Assembly (NCBI GenBank): GCA_028023455.1
Contig: JAQFVV010012395.1
Span: 7,132,001 to 7,196,000, forward strand
Direction of reading: 5' to 3'
DNA: 64,000 nt
From: Epiperipatus broadwayi
Lineage: Eukaryota > Onychophora > Udeonychophora > Euonychophora > Peripatidae
The translations under genes and the position numbers were made by a program. Of the stretch, positions 32,944-44,207 are shown piece by piece (position 1 is the stretch's first letter; the number at the start of each line of letters is the position of its first letter). The notes beneath the pieces are model-generated. The model worked only from the letters and a program-made list of their open reading frames with translations. It did no database searches and was not told the DNA's origin.

Positions 32944-35267
32944 AATTATGAATAAAAATATAATGTGCACAGAAAAAACACATTTACCCATGGGTTTAAA
33001 TTTCTTTGGAGCTTTTGCATTTATAATTTTCAGTTTTTCCAAATACGTTTTCTTATTGAATGTTTCTTTATAATATATATGGTTAATATGTCCATTTAGA
33101 GTATGCAGTATTTTCAGATTAACAAACAGCAAGAATTTTCCCATAAAATTTCCAGATTAGGCTAACACATAGACACTTTGGTTAAAAACAAGATTTTGTT
33201 GCAGATTAATTTAGGGATATTTTTATTTTTCTTTACATTTTATTTTAGTGAAGCAGATTGCATACAGGAAGAGGTTGATTAGCTTTTAGCTAAACTTTGC
33301 ATATAGTTGTTTTTATCTTAGAAAACATTTTTATAACTAAACTCATAGTGTGCTCACAGCATGGTTAAAACTTCTACTGTTCTCTGAAGTAGCTTTATTA
33401 AGATTTCTGCTTTTTTCTTTTTAGCAGCTGAGTCAGAAATTATTGTTTTCTTTAACAGCTGAATTAGGAATGATTGCTTCTTAGAAGACACCTAAGTCTT
33501 CTGCTTATCTACACCCCTAATTTTGGAGCAACTATCTTCAACCAAGCATCCTATATCCTACTTGACAAAATTAAACACTGATCAATTAGGTCTATTTTTG
33601 CAAAAGATAATTATTCATTTAATTCATCTTTTTTAATTACAAACAAAAAAATCCCCTCTGCTTGTTTTCACTTTTTAATTAAAAAATTACTATCATAGTT
33701 TTGAAATTGCTTTTTAAGTTTTTTTTTCTATACCAAAAAGAGAAAACAAGATAATTACACTGATTTGATAAAGACTGCTTGTCACATTGAAGAGAGATAA
33801 AGAGAAAATAAAAAAATTCTAATCGAAATAAAAGTTTAACAAAATGTTAAAAAATTTTTTTTTTCATTTCTTGTAAAACTTTATTTATCTCTCTTATAAT
33901 TTAGAATTAAAATTTTTGAATATTTAGTGAAGAAAAAACTTTTTTCACATAGTATTTTTTTAATATTAAAATAAAAAATGATAGGTAAATTCATGAAGAT
34001 AGAGAATTAAAAAGTATTTATTTTATACTTTTCTTTCTTTTACTGCCTTTAATTCATTTTAAATATTAAACTTATGTTTAACATATCTGAAAATTTTCAT
34101 ATTATGTGATGAGAAAAAAAATTATCTCTTATTTTTACAAAAACATATGGTAAGATTAAATACTAATTTTCCTATGCACTAACTAATTTTAAACTTAAGG
34201 AGCATGCTGCCAACTATTACTTTTAATACAGCAATGTAGCCAAATGGCTTCACTGTATAATAAATTAAGAAACTATAATTTAAGTTTTTTTTATTATTAG
34301 ATGATAAGAGATTGTTCAAAGAGAATGAAACAAAATCTGAGTATATTTGAAAGTTAACAATCATCCAAACAGGGAGCAAGCAGGAATAAGAGTGTGTACA
34401 GCCAATAGTGTTTGAGCTAAAAGATCAAGAGATTATAAATATCCATGATATGCAACAAAATATGCATAATAAGAAAAATGAGATGCAACAAAATGTGAAT
34501 GATATGAAAAAAATATGCAATGCAATATAAATAATATGGATATAAAACTCCAAGACTTACATCAAAGCATTGATAAAATATTCCATTAAATTGAAAACAT
34601 ACAGCATAAGAGGGAGGAAGAGTTTAATAGTGTGAAAAAAATCCAGAGTATTGAAGAAAAAGAACAAAACATTAAGCAAAGATTAAAGAAATTGATGAGA
34701 TGCTATTGAAGAATGATGATAAACTAGAAAAATCACAGAAAAAGTCTTGATCATAAAGTTCATAAAATGGAGAAAAAGCATTTAACATGATTTCAAGTTG
34801 TAAGTTTGATAAAAGCAAATGGAATGGATGGAAAAAGTGAAAATCCATGTTTTAAAATATGAAATGAAGAATAATGGAAGTATGAGAAAAATTCGCAGAC
34901 AATGAAAGACTTTAAAGTGAAATAACAGTTTGATAGAAAAAAATAGAAGAGGGGAAAAGACTGACTGGAGATAAAAAAAAGATTCAGGAGTTTGCTTGTA
35001 GAGAATAGAATAAAAAAAAATCTAAGATATTGCACATGTAAAATATGTAAATTCTTAATTAGATTTAAAGATTGTATCTGGGCTAAAAATAGAATAATTT
35101 TTATTCTTAAAGTAGATGACATCAAATGTGTGAAGGCAAGAAATTTGTCATTTGTAAATCCAATCATAAGAATATATATATAAAGGCTTAGAAAAAATAT
35201 TGAGGTATGTTCATATTCGTATATATTTATAATTTAATGAATTAATATTATTTTTATTATTATTCAG
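32944..35267. other. AT-rich DNA upstream of candidate gene
   Basis: Contains an A-rich, coiled-coil-like open stretch near 34440-34760 with many AAAAT/GAA repeats but several stops, and ORFs of 63-124 codons on both strands without domains. No gene is supported. It would be intron or 5' flank of the exon at 35268. Confidence 0.4.
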
Positions 35268-35392
35268 GACTATTCCACATTTAGTGCCAGGGTATGTTCC
35301 AGAACAGACGCTCTAAAGATGGGCGCTTTCTCCTTCGTTATATTCCTTTCTGTGGGTTTACTTTTCATCGGGGTTTTTTATGGAGCCGCTCA
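35268..35392 (+). CDS. Candidate first coding exon: signal peptide or membrane anchor (CDS from 35319)
   Basis: The exon is bounded by an acceptor-like TTTTTATTATTATTCAG|G and a donor CA|GTAAGTAT. Its coding part begins at ATG 35319 and gives MGAFSFVIFLSVGLLFIGVF followed by YGAA plus two bases of the next codon, so the intron phase is 2. The product is a classic N-terminal hydrophobic segment of about 19 residues, either a cleaved signal peptide (possible cut after GAA) or a single membrane anchor. GC content is clearly higher than in the flanking DNA, as expected of an exon. I do not recognise the protein. A compatible downstream exon is at 62707, but intermediate exons could be missed. Confidence 0.5.
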
Positions 35393-36019
35393 GTAAGTAT
35401 ATTTTATTTTGTTAATGTAACATAATTAAATATTGATTAATAATTTATTAAGAAACACATTTCATATTGAATAGTGCGTGTTTGCATGTGTATGTGCATA
35501 ATTTGTATTTGTCTGAAGATAAATTGAGGTATTTGGACAACACACTCATGGCAGAATATTAGAATATATTAATCTTTGGAAATAGTTTGCTACTACTTGA
35601 CAATTAATACAATTAATTCTATAAGTTCATATTTAGAGTTAAATCATAAATCTCAATAAATTATGATGTTTTGAACTTCATATTAAAATAATAACATCTT
35701 TACATAATGCAGTTTGGAATATTAGAACTTACGATTCACGAGAATGGCCCATGTATTTTTATTTAACAGGAATGGTTCTAAACCAATAAAATATCACGTG
35801 ATTTTATCACCTATCTCCAGCTTATAATAGGTAGCATATCCGGGATAGAAAAAAGAGTATGTTGCTGAACAGCAATGATTCTAGTAAGAAAAAAGATTAA
35901 TGCAACAAATGATATATATATATTTTAAATTTTCTGCTCTAAAATTTGAATAATTGGTGGTAGTAGAATATTAAGATCAATAATAATATCATATGATCAC
36001 CATCTCTTGTACTAGCACA
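35393..36019. other. Presumed intron sequence, nothing else recognised
   Basis: AT-rich DNA follows the candidate donor site. No repeat termini or open frames of note. Confidence 0.4.
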
Positions 36020-36178
36020 TTATTGTTATTAAACAAGGCAAAACTCTCCATACAGTAGTGCCACTCTAGGCACTAGATAAGGATTTTATGCACAAGCCTT
36101 CTGGCATCCATTTATTACTCTAGTTGGCACAGGGTGACACTACTGTATGGAGAGTTTTGCCTTGTTTAATATCAATGA
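36020..36178. repeat. Palindromic repeat (foldback)
   Basis: The left arm AAACAAGGCAAAACTCTCCA (36031-36050) plus TACAGTAGTGCCACT is the inverse of GTGACACTACTGTATGGAGA GTTTTGCCTTG in the right arm (36131-36176). The arms are about 45 bp around a ~65-bp centre. A half-unit of the same family lies at 16316-16412. The flanks show no clear target duplication. Confidence 0.85.
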
Positions 36179-37689
36179 TAATACTTGATCGCTGTTAATG
36201 CTAGCTTGCAACAGTTTGTTTTTTTCTTAAAGCAATCTGTTCTACCATCTTAGAATTACATTTAAAATCTTAATAAGTCTTTATGTTTTAGAAAAATTGA
36301 AACAAGTCTTATATAGTCAAAATATTATTAGTAACTTTAACAATCTTTTCTGTTGTTTGATACATTTATTTTTAAAGAGCAGTTAATGATTTAGAAAGAT
36401 GTAAAATTAAAAGATGCAATTTAGAAATAGTGAAGAGGATTATAACGTGAGATATAGTGAGGGGGGAGGGAATATATATTTAATTGAATTGGAAAAAATA
36501 TTTATTAAAGTGAAATGGATTATTTTCATGGAAGTTTTGTAGAAAAAATAGGAATATTAAAAAATATATGAAGTTAAATGATAAAAGTTAACAAATGACT
36601 TTACTGTTTGGGAGTTCATAAGAAGTTCGATCACCGGCAGTAACAGAGCTGGGTACGATTTTGTGGCTTGAGGCTCTTAGCCACCAAAGTCTCCCCGAGG
36701 ATCACTACGACAATCCAACATAGCAAGGAAAAGATAAATATACAAAAAATAAACGAAGCAGTGTTATTACTATTTGTTTGACATCTATTTACTTAATTTA
36801 CTGTAAGGTGGCTATTTATATAAAGATGGACAAGTAGTTATGGAAGAAATGTTCACTACACAGCGTATTTATTGATATTTAATATGTGGTAACTGGGGAT
36901 AGAGTCGTTAAGTTTAGCGAAAATATTAAATATGATTAATTAAATGTATAATTAGTTCGGAATAAAAACAAATCCAGAAAATAATTGGAAGATTAAAGAT
37001 TGGATCAAAAGCTTTAAAATAAATAAAATATTTCATTTATTTTTGGACATTTGTGAAAATAGAAACTGGGAAAAAAAATTAAAATAATGCGTGAAAATTT
37101 ATTATTTTGTTTATTATTGTGTTATTTCTTTTTGGAGATATAGATCCTTCTTTATTCAAAGCTATACAGAAGGATATTATTATCATAATTTCGGCTTATT
37201 GGTGCGACCAGAGGTAGATGTTTTGAAGTATTTACTTAATCTTGATAGCATATAGCATCTTCTCACCTAATGTTTTTTGAATTATTAAAAAAGTCACACT
37301 TGAAAATTTTAGTTTGAAATTTTTATTTGATGAACTTACTAAGCGTTTCGGTGAAAAAAATGCCATCCTTTTTTCCCTTTCTTTGGATTTACAATTTATA
37401 AGAAAATACATGAATTATACATTGCCAGTTAGTAATTACAAAAAAGTGTAATATTATTTATCTTCTTGCTTATTTATTTATTAGAACAAAAATTAAATCT
37501 TATGTTTACATGAAAAACAAAAGGTAAAATATTTGAGAAATTAATTAGATTGTAATGGAAGGAATAATGTAAATTATAATGAGAATGGTAATTGCAAAAC
37601 AAATTTTTAATTGAAGTAAAATTTAGTTTGTAGTCAATTGAGATGTTTGTGTGTGGATTGTTTCCTTTTTACTCGCATCGAAATTTATA
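36179..37689. other. AT-rich DNA with one GC-richer patch
   Basis: A patch at about 36620-36720 has higher GC, contains GTTCGATCACC (box B-like) and a GTGGCT...AGCCAC hairpin, and may be a SINE remnant. I could not find a matching box A. The rest is unremarkable. Confidence 0.35.
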
Positions 37690-37870
37690 TAGAACAGAAA
37701 TGTAGACTGTTAAAAGTAAGAGATTAAACGCTATGGAGAAGCAGATTTAGAGAAGAATGTAGATGCGATAAGTTGAAAAAATACTGATAGAAATATAGAT
37801 GTACTGGAAGTATTGGATAAAAGAGATTGATTATTACATAAGTCGATCACCAGAAGAAAAATTGTATTGC
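37690..37870 (+). pseudogene. Decayed RTE-type LINE 3' fragment
   Basis: Translation across stops gives a run like RTEM-TVKSKRLNAMEKQ-RRM, which parallels the [27 protein letters not shown] region of the intact RTE protein in spacing and in several residues. It is short and heavily mutated, so the call is tentative. Confidence 0.35.
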
Positions 37871-38074
37871 CTTAGTGCTTAGAAATAAAAGATTTATAGA
37901 ATATATATTGAAAAAAAAAAAAAAACACGGAAAAAGATAATAGGAACGAAGTAGAAGTTATTAGCGAATATTTTTTTTTGCTTTTAGAAAGAGATGAGAA
38001 AGGCAACATAATTTTAGGAGAGAATATTATTATTCCCAGTGTAAAACCTGCCTGTTTGTAGATAACACGGTATC

Positions 38075-38287
38075 TTATGTCTCACTAATTAATGATAATT
38101 TTCGGTGCTTTAATCTATTAGGAACATTACAGTCTTGAAATACACATTTTCTATTAGTTGAAACATAATCCAACTTTTCTATATCTTCATTTAGATGCTT
38201 CCATCGTTTTATTTTCGTTGAACAGAAACCATTACTTACAGTTTTTTTTTTTTTTTGCAAACAATCCAACTGTGTATTCTCTCTCAT
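38075..38287 (-). pseudogene. Decayed RTE endonuclease fragment
   Basis: A 70-codon minus-strand frame includes KIKRWKHLNEDIEKLDYVST and NRKCVFQDCNVPNRL. These align with KWTWKHPNEGTAELDYILTN and RKYIFQDCNVLNKFN of the intact RTE endonuclease at 11.3 kb. Divergence is large and the flanks do not match, so it is a relic of a related but different RTE family. It lies opposite in orientation to the fragment just upstream. Confidence 0.6.
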
Positions 38288-38439
38288 TTTCTATTACTAT
38301 ATTCAAATTTATTTACAATACTTTCACGTTTCAATAATTTATCAATTCTAGAATTAAAGTTTTCTATGACAATTTAAAAATGTTATTTGGTCTGATTAAG
38401 AGCATTTTGTATAAAAATTTTCTTATAAAAATCCTGTAC

Positions 38440-38560
38440 TTTTTTTTTCATGTCATAGCATCTGCCGGAAGGCGAACCCGCAACAACCGTCTGCAACCAA
38501 TTGCTTGCTTGCAAGGCTGCTGCGCTGACCTCTCGGCTAACAACGCTTGAGGAAGACAAC
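38440..38560 (-). mobile_element. tRNA-like retroposon (SINE) with A-tail
   Basis: On the minus strand, TAGCCGAGAGGTCAGCGCAG (complement of 38520-38539) resembles a box A/D-arm, and GGGTTCGCCTTCC (complement of 38467-38479) resembles box B. The ~60-nt spacing suits a tRNA with a long variable arm. About 17 nt beyond box B comes a run of nine A residues (complement of 38440-38448). Head plus short body plus A-tail indicate a retroposed tRNA-derived element. It is strikingly GC-rich for the window. Confidence 0.55.
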
Positions 38561-38925
38561 TTGTTGGGGCATAACTGTAAATTATTTGCATTTAATATTT
38601 ACATCAAATTGAATAACTTATCTTTCCATTGTATCTGAAATCAATCTTCACAAAACCGTACTTCCATTTTTTGACTTGCTTTGGAGAATAAATAGAAGTT
38701 AGGAAACTGAAAAGGTTTTTTTTTATTTCATTCAAATTTCAGACTAATTAAATATCTATTAATTTTATCAGAAATTTGAATAAATTTCCTAATAAATCTT
38801 GTAAAGAAGTTTGATTGGTAAGCAATTAAATAATTAATCTTTTTATTATTGCAGTAGTTAGATTTGTATTTTGCTTGCCAAATGTATACACAGTATATGC
38901 AAATGTTTGTAATTAAGTGATCATT
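38561..38925. other. AT-rich DNA before RTE copy 2
   Basis: No gene or repeat is recognised. Confidence 0.45.
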
Positions 38926-38939
38926 ATTACCCTAATTTC
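38926..38939. repeat. 5' target-site duplication of RTE copy 2
   Basis: ATTACCCTAATTTC here is repeated exactly at 42230-42243, directly bordering the element ends. Confidence 0.95.
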
Positions 38940-41900
38940 GGCTGCATAAAGGAGTTTGCTATTAACTGAAAGGAGACCCTTTGATTCCTCTTGGAGTCCT
39001 TAAAGGAACCGAGCAGGGCAAATTCCTAATGTCCACTCCATACGTTCTTGTCGTTGCAGCTGTTGTGATTATTCATATAGTATACGAACATGGATGGGCT
39101 GCTCACCAACACGCATTAGCCAGCGTGGTGAGTTTATTGGCTTTTTACCTCTGAGTTTAAGATCAAGAAACACCACGGTCTTTCTTCTCAGTGCCTGATA
39201 AGGCAGAATGAATGTTTGTGTAAATGATAAATATTTTTCCAGTACATATATACAATTATGACAGACAAAAATAAAGCATGGCCCTTATTCCCAGGAGGCT
39301 GTAAAGTCACCAACCAAGGCAGCGGTTGGTGGCCGAAGGCGGAGGGTGCTAAGAATCCCCTGATTGTGGACCCAGGCTGCCATTTGATGACGACTTTTTA
39401 TTTAGGTACTTACAACTGCAGATCACTTTCAAGTGAAGGAAGATTGCAAGAATTAGAAGAAGAATTGTCTTATATTAAATGGGACATTATTGGACTTTGT
39501 GAAGTTAGAAGAAAAGGAGAAGAAACAATTGATTTAAAAAGTGGACATATACTCTATTATAAAGGCACACATATTGGAAATACAAGTGGAGTAGGATTCA
39601 TTATAAATAAAAAGTGGAAGAACAATATTGTGGAGATTGATGGTGTATCGGACAGAGTTGCAAGATTAGTTATACAACTTAATAGCAGATACCAAATGCA
39701 GATAATTCAGGTTTATGCCCCAACAAGTTCTCATAGTGATGAAGTAGTAGAAGATTTTTATATGGATGTACAAAAGGCTTTTGATCAGAGTAAACAACAT
39801 TTTAAAATTGTTATGGGAGACTTTAATGCTAGAATTGGTAGACAAATGAAAGATGAAATTGCTGTAGGTAATTTTGGTTATGGTAATAGAAATGAGAGAG
39901 GACATAGACTTATGGAGTTTGCAGAAAAAGAAAAACTTTATATTATGAATTCATTTTTTGAGAAAAATGTTAAAAGGAAATGGACATGGAAGCATCCAAA
40001 TGAAGGTACAGCAGAATTGGATTATATTTTGACTAACAGGAAATACATATTTCAAGATTGTAATGTTCTTAATAAATTTAACACAGGAAGTGATCATCGA
40101 TTAGTAAGGTGTAAGTTACGTGTTAATGTAAAACTAGAGAGACAAAAATTATTGAGAAAAACAATATTTACAGTTGATATTCCTAATCTTCAGAAACATT
40201 CTAATGAATTTAAATTAGAACTTACAAATAGGTTTCAAGTGTTAGGAGATTTTGAACATGATTCAGATTTGAATGAAATTAATATGAAAATAACTGATAC
40301 ACTTTTAAAAACTGCAACAAAGATAGCTGGTAGAAAAAAGCAGCAATTGACTAATAAAATTTCTACTGAGACTAGAGAATTTATGAAGAAAAGAAGGAAT
40401 ATGAAGATATACAAAAATGATGTATTAAAAAGAATTGAATATCTCGAATTTTGTAAAATGGTACGGAAAAGAGTTGAAAATGATATAAGAAAGTATAACT
40501 GTGAAATAGCAAGGAAAGCTGTAGAAGAAAATAAAAGTCTCAAGAATGTTAAACAACATTTTGGTATTGGTAGGAAATTTATATCTGCAATAAGAAAAAA
40601 AGATGGAATTATTACTAAAAAGAGAGATGACATCATGAAATTGGTAGAAGATTTTTATCAAGAATTATATAGTAATAAAGAACAAGTACCTCCTATATCT
40701 ATTACATCTTCCGAATTGCCCAGAATTTTAAATGAAGAAGTGAGACATGCAATTAAATGTATGAAGAAAGGAAAGGCTCCAGGAAATGATGGAATTATAA
40801 TTGATATATTAAAAGAAGGAGGTGAAGAAATAGAAATAATTTTAGCAAAGTTATATACCAAATGTCTAAATGATAAAGATGTACCGGAAGATTGAAAGAA
40901 TGCAGTAATAATATTAATATTTAAAAAAGGTGATAAAGAAGATATTAGAAATTACAGACCTATCAGCCTTTTATCAGTTTTATATAAAATTTTTACCAAG
41001 ATAATTACAACTCGTCTACAGAGAACTTTGGATTTCCACCAACCAAGAGAACAAGCTGGATTTAAAAGTGGTTTTAGTACAATAGATCATATCCAGGTAT
41101 TGAGAGAAGTCATAGAAAGGACAAATGAATATGAGTTGTCATTATGTTTTGGATTTGTAGATTATGAAAAGGCATTCGATTCTATACACATTTCTTCAGT
41201 GATTAAAGCATTGGATCATCAAGGTATAGATCCAGGATATTGTCATATTTTAAAGAATATTTATAAAAATGCAACAGCAGCAATTAGATTACATAATAAT
41301 ACTGGAAAAATCAACATTGAGAAAGGTGTAAGGCAAGGTAACTCCATATTTCCAAAACTTTTTACAGCAGTGTTGCAAGAAGTATTTTGTGGATTAAAAT
41401 GGGAAACTAAAGGAGTGAAAGTAAATGGAGAGTATTTAAGTCATTTAGATTTCGCAGATGATGTAGTTGTTTTTGCAAATAATGCTTCAGAGCTGCAGGA
41501 AATGTTGCAGGAGTTAGCAGATGAAAGTAGAAAAGTAGGACTAAAGATAAATGTTAAAAAGACTAAAGTAATGTTTAATCGATTTGCTCAAAATATGAAA
41601 ATAAAGATTGATTATGAAGAATTAGAAGAAGTTAACAGTTACAAATACCTAGGTCAGATTATTAATACAGATGGAAACATAATGGAGGAAATTAATCATA
41701 GAATTAAACTTGGTTGGAGTGCTTTTGGTAGAAATAATTTGATATTAAAAGGAAATATGCCTATGTGTTTGAAAAAAATGGTTTTTAACAAATGTGTTTT
41801 ACCAGTTCTTACTTATGGATCTGAGACTTGGACACTTAATAGAAGAGCAATACAGAGACTTCAGACCACTCAAAGGAGTATGGAGAGATGTATGTTGGGA

Positions 41901-42229
41901 GTAACAAGAAGAGATCGAAAACGCAATGTATGGGTAAGACAACAAACAGGTGTTACTGACCTTATTGAAAAAATTAAAAGATTGAAATGGAGTTGGGCTG
42001 GACATATTGCTAGAAGAAATGATAATAGATGGACAATTGAAATTTTAAACTGAATTCCAAGAGATTGTAAAAGACCCAGAAAGAGACCACATGTGAGATG
42101 GATGGATGAAATAAGAAAATGTGCAGGGGTGTTGTGGAAAAGAGAAGCTAAAGATCGGAGAAGATGGATTAAACTTGGAGAGACCTTCATCCTGCAGTGG
42201 ATTGATAATGGTTGATGATGATGATGATG
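38940..42229 (+). mobile_element. RTE-type non-LTR retrotransposon, copy 2
   Basis: This is a full-length insertion bounded by a 14-bp target duplication. It starts GGCTGCATAAAGG and ends in a GGTTGATGATGATGATG tail, so the tail is a short TGA/GAT trinucleotide repeat rather than poly(A), typical of RTE. It is nearly identical to the copy at 11340-14599. Differences include small length changes in the leader: copy 1 has an extra ATTACTAT after GCAGCTGTT, and copy 2 has ~17 extra bases near 39215. Confidence 0.95.
39258..42215 (+). pseudogene. RTE endonuclease/reverse transcriptase with two nonsense mutations
   Basis: The frame matches the intact protein at 11649-14597. A TGA at 40893-40895 replaces the TGG tryptophan of EDWKN and cuts the product to 545 residues, just before the reverse transcriptase palm. 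A second TGG-to-TGA change lies at 42051-42053 in the C-terminal region (LNWIP). A 9-bp insertion adds three residues near 40830 (EEIEIILAK instead of EEILAK). The conserved GVRQGDSIS reads GVRQGNSIF, while FADD is intact. The copy cannot make full-length protein without readthrough. The endonuclease domain remains open. Confidence 0.93.
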
Positions 42230-42243
42230 ATTACCCTAATTTC
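42230..42243. repeat. 3' target-site duplication of RTE copy 2
   Basis: Exact repeat of 38926-38939 immediately after the GAT-rich tail. Confidence 0.95.
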
Positions 42244-43430
42244 ACGCTATTTTATGAGTTTTGTTGTGGAAATGATAAAGATTAACACCGAAATCTGAGA
42301 GAGGGTTACGTTTTTAAGAAATTAGTCAATCTGGGATCAGATTATGGAATCCTTATAGTGTATTATTTATTTTTTAAAATATTGATTTCAGCAAAAAAAG
42401 AGATTAAGATAACGTTGGATAATTATTTATTAAATTAATATCACTGTTGATAATATTCAAGGGAATTGACTTTAGTATGAATGGAATGTTGATCACTAAT
42501 GTATACCACCTCAATTTTCATATCATTACATAGTTTGGCACTCCAATCTATAGTTATATATTTTTGCTTTGTCCATTGTTCTGCAGTAGCATCATATCCA
42601 TTACATGAATTGGCAATTTAATATAAGAATGTTCATGATCATTTAATGATCAACTCATCACCATATTACTTATTAGTAGAAAATATATGTATCATTACAG
42701 AGATTACTAATGCAATTATGGAGGCTGAGCAGAGAACTCCATATATATTTAATTGTAACAAACAGTCGGTTTGTTACAGTACAAATACATTATAATGAAA
42801 GAGTATAATTAGTATATATTCGCATGCGCACACCCATTCTCTATAGCAAATATTTCTTTATTATGTATTATAGAACAATTACCTATGAATTCCAATCCAA
42901 AAATTGATGATGAGCATATTAAAATGTTTTATCAGTTTCCGAACCTATTGCTGATAATGGCCAAGCATCAGTAATATTTCCTGCTCATCATCTTTCATTC
43001 ATGTAAATACATTGGCCACATATATATCCTTATATTATTTCAAAGACTTGAACTCTCTGGACATTTTTCATTTGTTTTGAAACTATTAACATTAACCAAT
43101 ACACATTACAATGCCACATCATGACGTGGAGTGGCCAGAAAGCCAGTAGTAAACTTAACCATGATATTGCGTAATTTAATTATTTAATTTAATTATTTAA
43201 TTTTTGATTCCTGAAAGAATTGAAGAAAAGCAAGAATGAGAATTTAAACATGGGACCAAATACTTTATTTCGGGCAGACTAAACAAATAAATGGGTCAGC
43301 AATTCCCCCATTTCACAATAAACTCTACAAAAATGTGTAGATCATCGACAAGGCATTTCACATAATGACTTTTAATATCTAACATACAGACTATATATAT
43401 ACCTGTACAAACAATGTAATATATAGGGTA
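42244..43430. other. AT-rich DNA, nothing recognised
   Basis: No coding or repeat structure is identified apart from a doubled ATTTAATT patch near 43175-43205. Confidence 0.45.
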
Positions 43431-43638
43431 TTTTGAGCTCAGACTTTCATACAAACCTCAGCTCACTTATTGTATATATGTGTAGAGATGATAATCTGGA
43501 CCAAATGACGAGTGCTGGTTTAACACGAAGTACGTATATTGGTGATTATATGTCTTTTAGACATATATGTGGTCAAGTGTATCAGAGGTATGAGATAGTG
43601 TGGAGACTTGAGAGTCGTGTGAAAGTCTGAGTTCAAAA
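43431..43638. mobile_element. 208-bp MITE with TA target site
   Basis: The ends TTTTGAGCTCAGACTTTCAT (43431) and ATGAAAGTCTGAGTTCAAAA-type (right end, 43638) are inverted repeats of ~28 bp with few mismatches. The element is flanked by TA on both sides (43429-43430 and 43639-43640), the signature of Tc1/mariner-type transposition. The 65-codon open frame inside spans the MITE and shows no transposase motif, so this is a non-autonomous element. Confidence 0.75.
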
Positions 43639-44139
43639 TAATGCCTTTTAATAATTTTCATTATACTTTATTTTTTAATACTTTAATTTAAAATATATTT
43701 ATTCTTGTTTTCTCCCCCATGCTTGATTACTATTTAAATTACAGATATAAAAAAATTAATAATCAAATAAATTTCATCAAGGAAATAAAAAAAAATGCAC
43801 ATTTATATATGATTCCACTTACATTAACACAATTACGAAGGCAAATAGGTAATTTACTTTAAAGCAAAATAATTAAAGCGTAATAATAGAGGATTATGGT
43901 AAATATAACCGAATATTAGTTCATCATTTTGTACATGAAGATTTTATTACGTGATATATATATAATTATAGTAAAACATTATTTGTTGTTAGCAAAATGT
44001 TAAGATCGTTGCTTGCTAAAATTTCAAGTTCTTTGTTTGAGTTTTTTCGTATTTCACTATATAACATCTTAAAGCAGACAGTTCAAAGTGGTATCATTTT
44101 GAATTGGCTATTTTGAAATACGAACTCTAATGTAGTTAT
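43639..44139. other. AT-rich DNA, nothing recognised
   Basis: No gene or repeat is evident. Confidence 0.45.
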
Positions 44140-44200
44140 ATATTAGTTCACAGAGGGCGGTACTGGATTTCTTAACCATGTGGAGTGATTTAATGTTTAA
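44140..44200. repeat. Single arm of a short palindromic repeat
   Basis: TATTAGTTCACAGAGGGCGGT...TTAACCATGTGGAGTGATTTAAT matches the right arm of the hairpin at 47947-48061 almost base for base. Only one arm is present here, directly ahead of the decayed PLE. Confidence 0.8.
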
Positions 44201-44207
44201 TATATAT

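Noticed and set aside
34440-34760. Lys/Glu-rich coiled-coil-like reading
   Set aside because: Several stops and an A-rich low-complexity composition; looks like chance.
36620-36720. GC-rich patch with GTTCGATCACC as a tRNA or SINE
   Set aside because: No box A at a usable distance and no tail; left as an unexplained patch.
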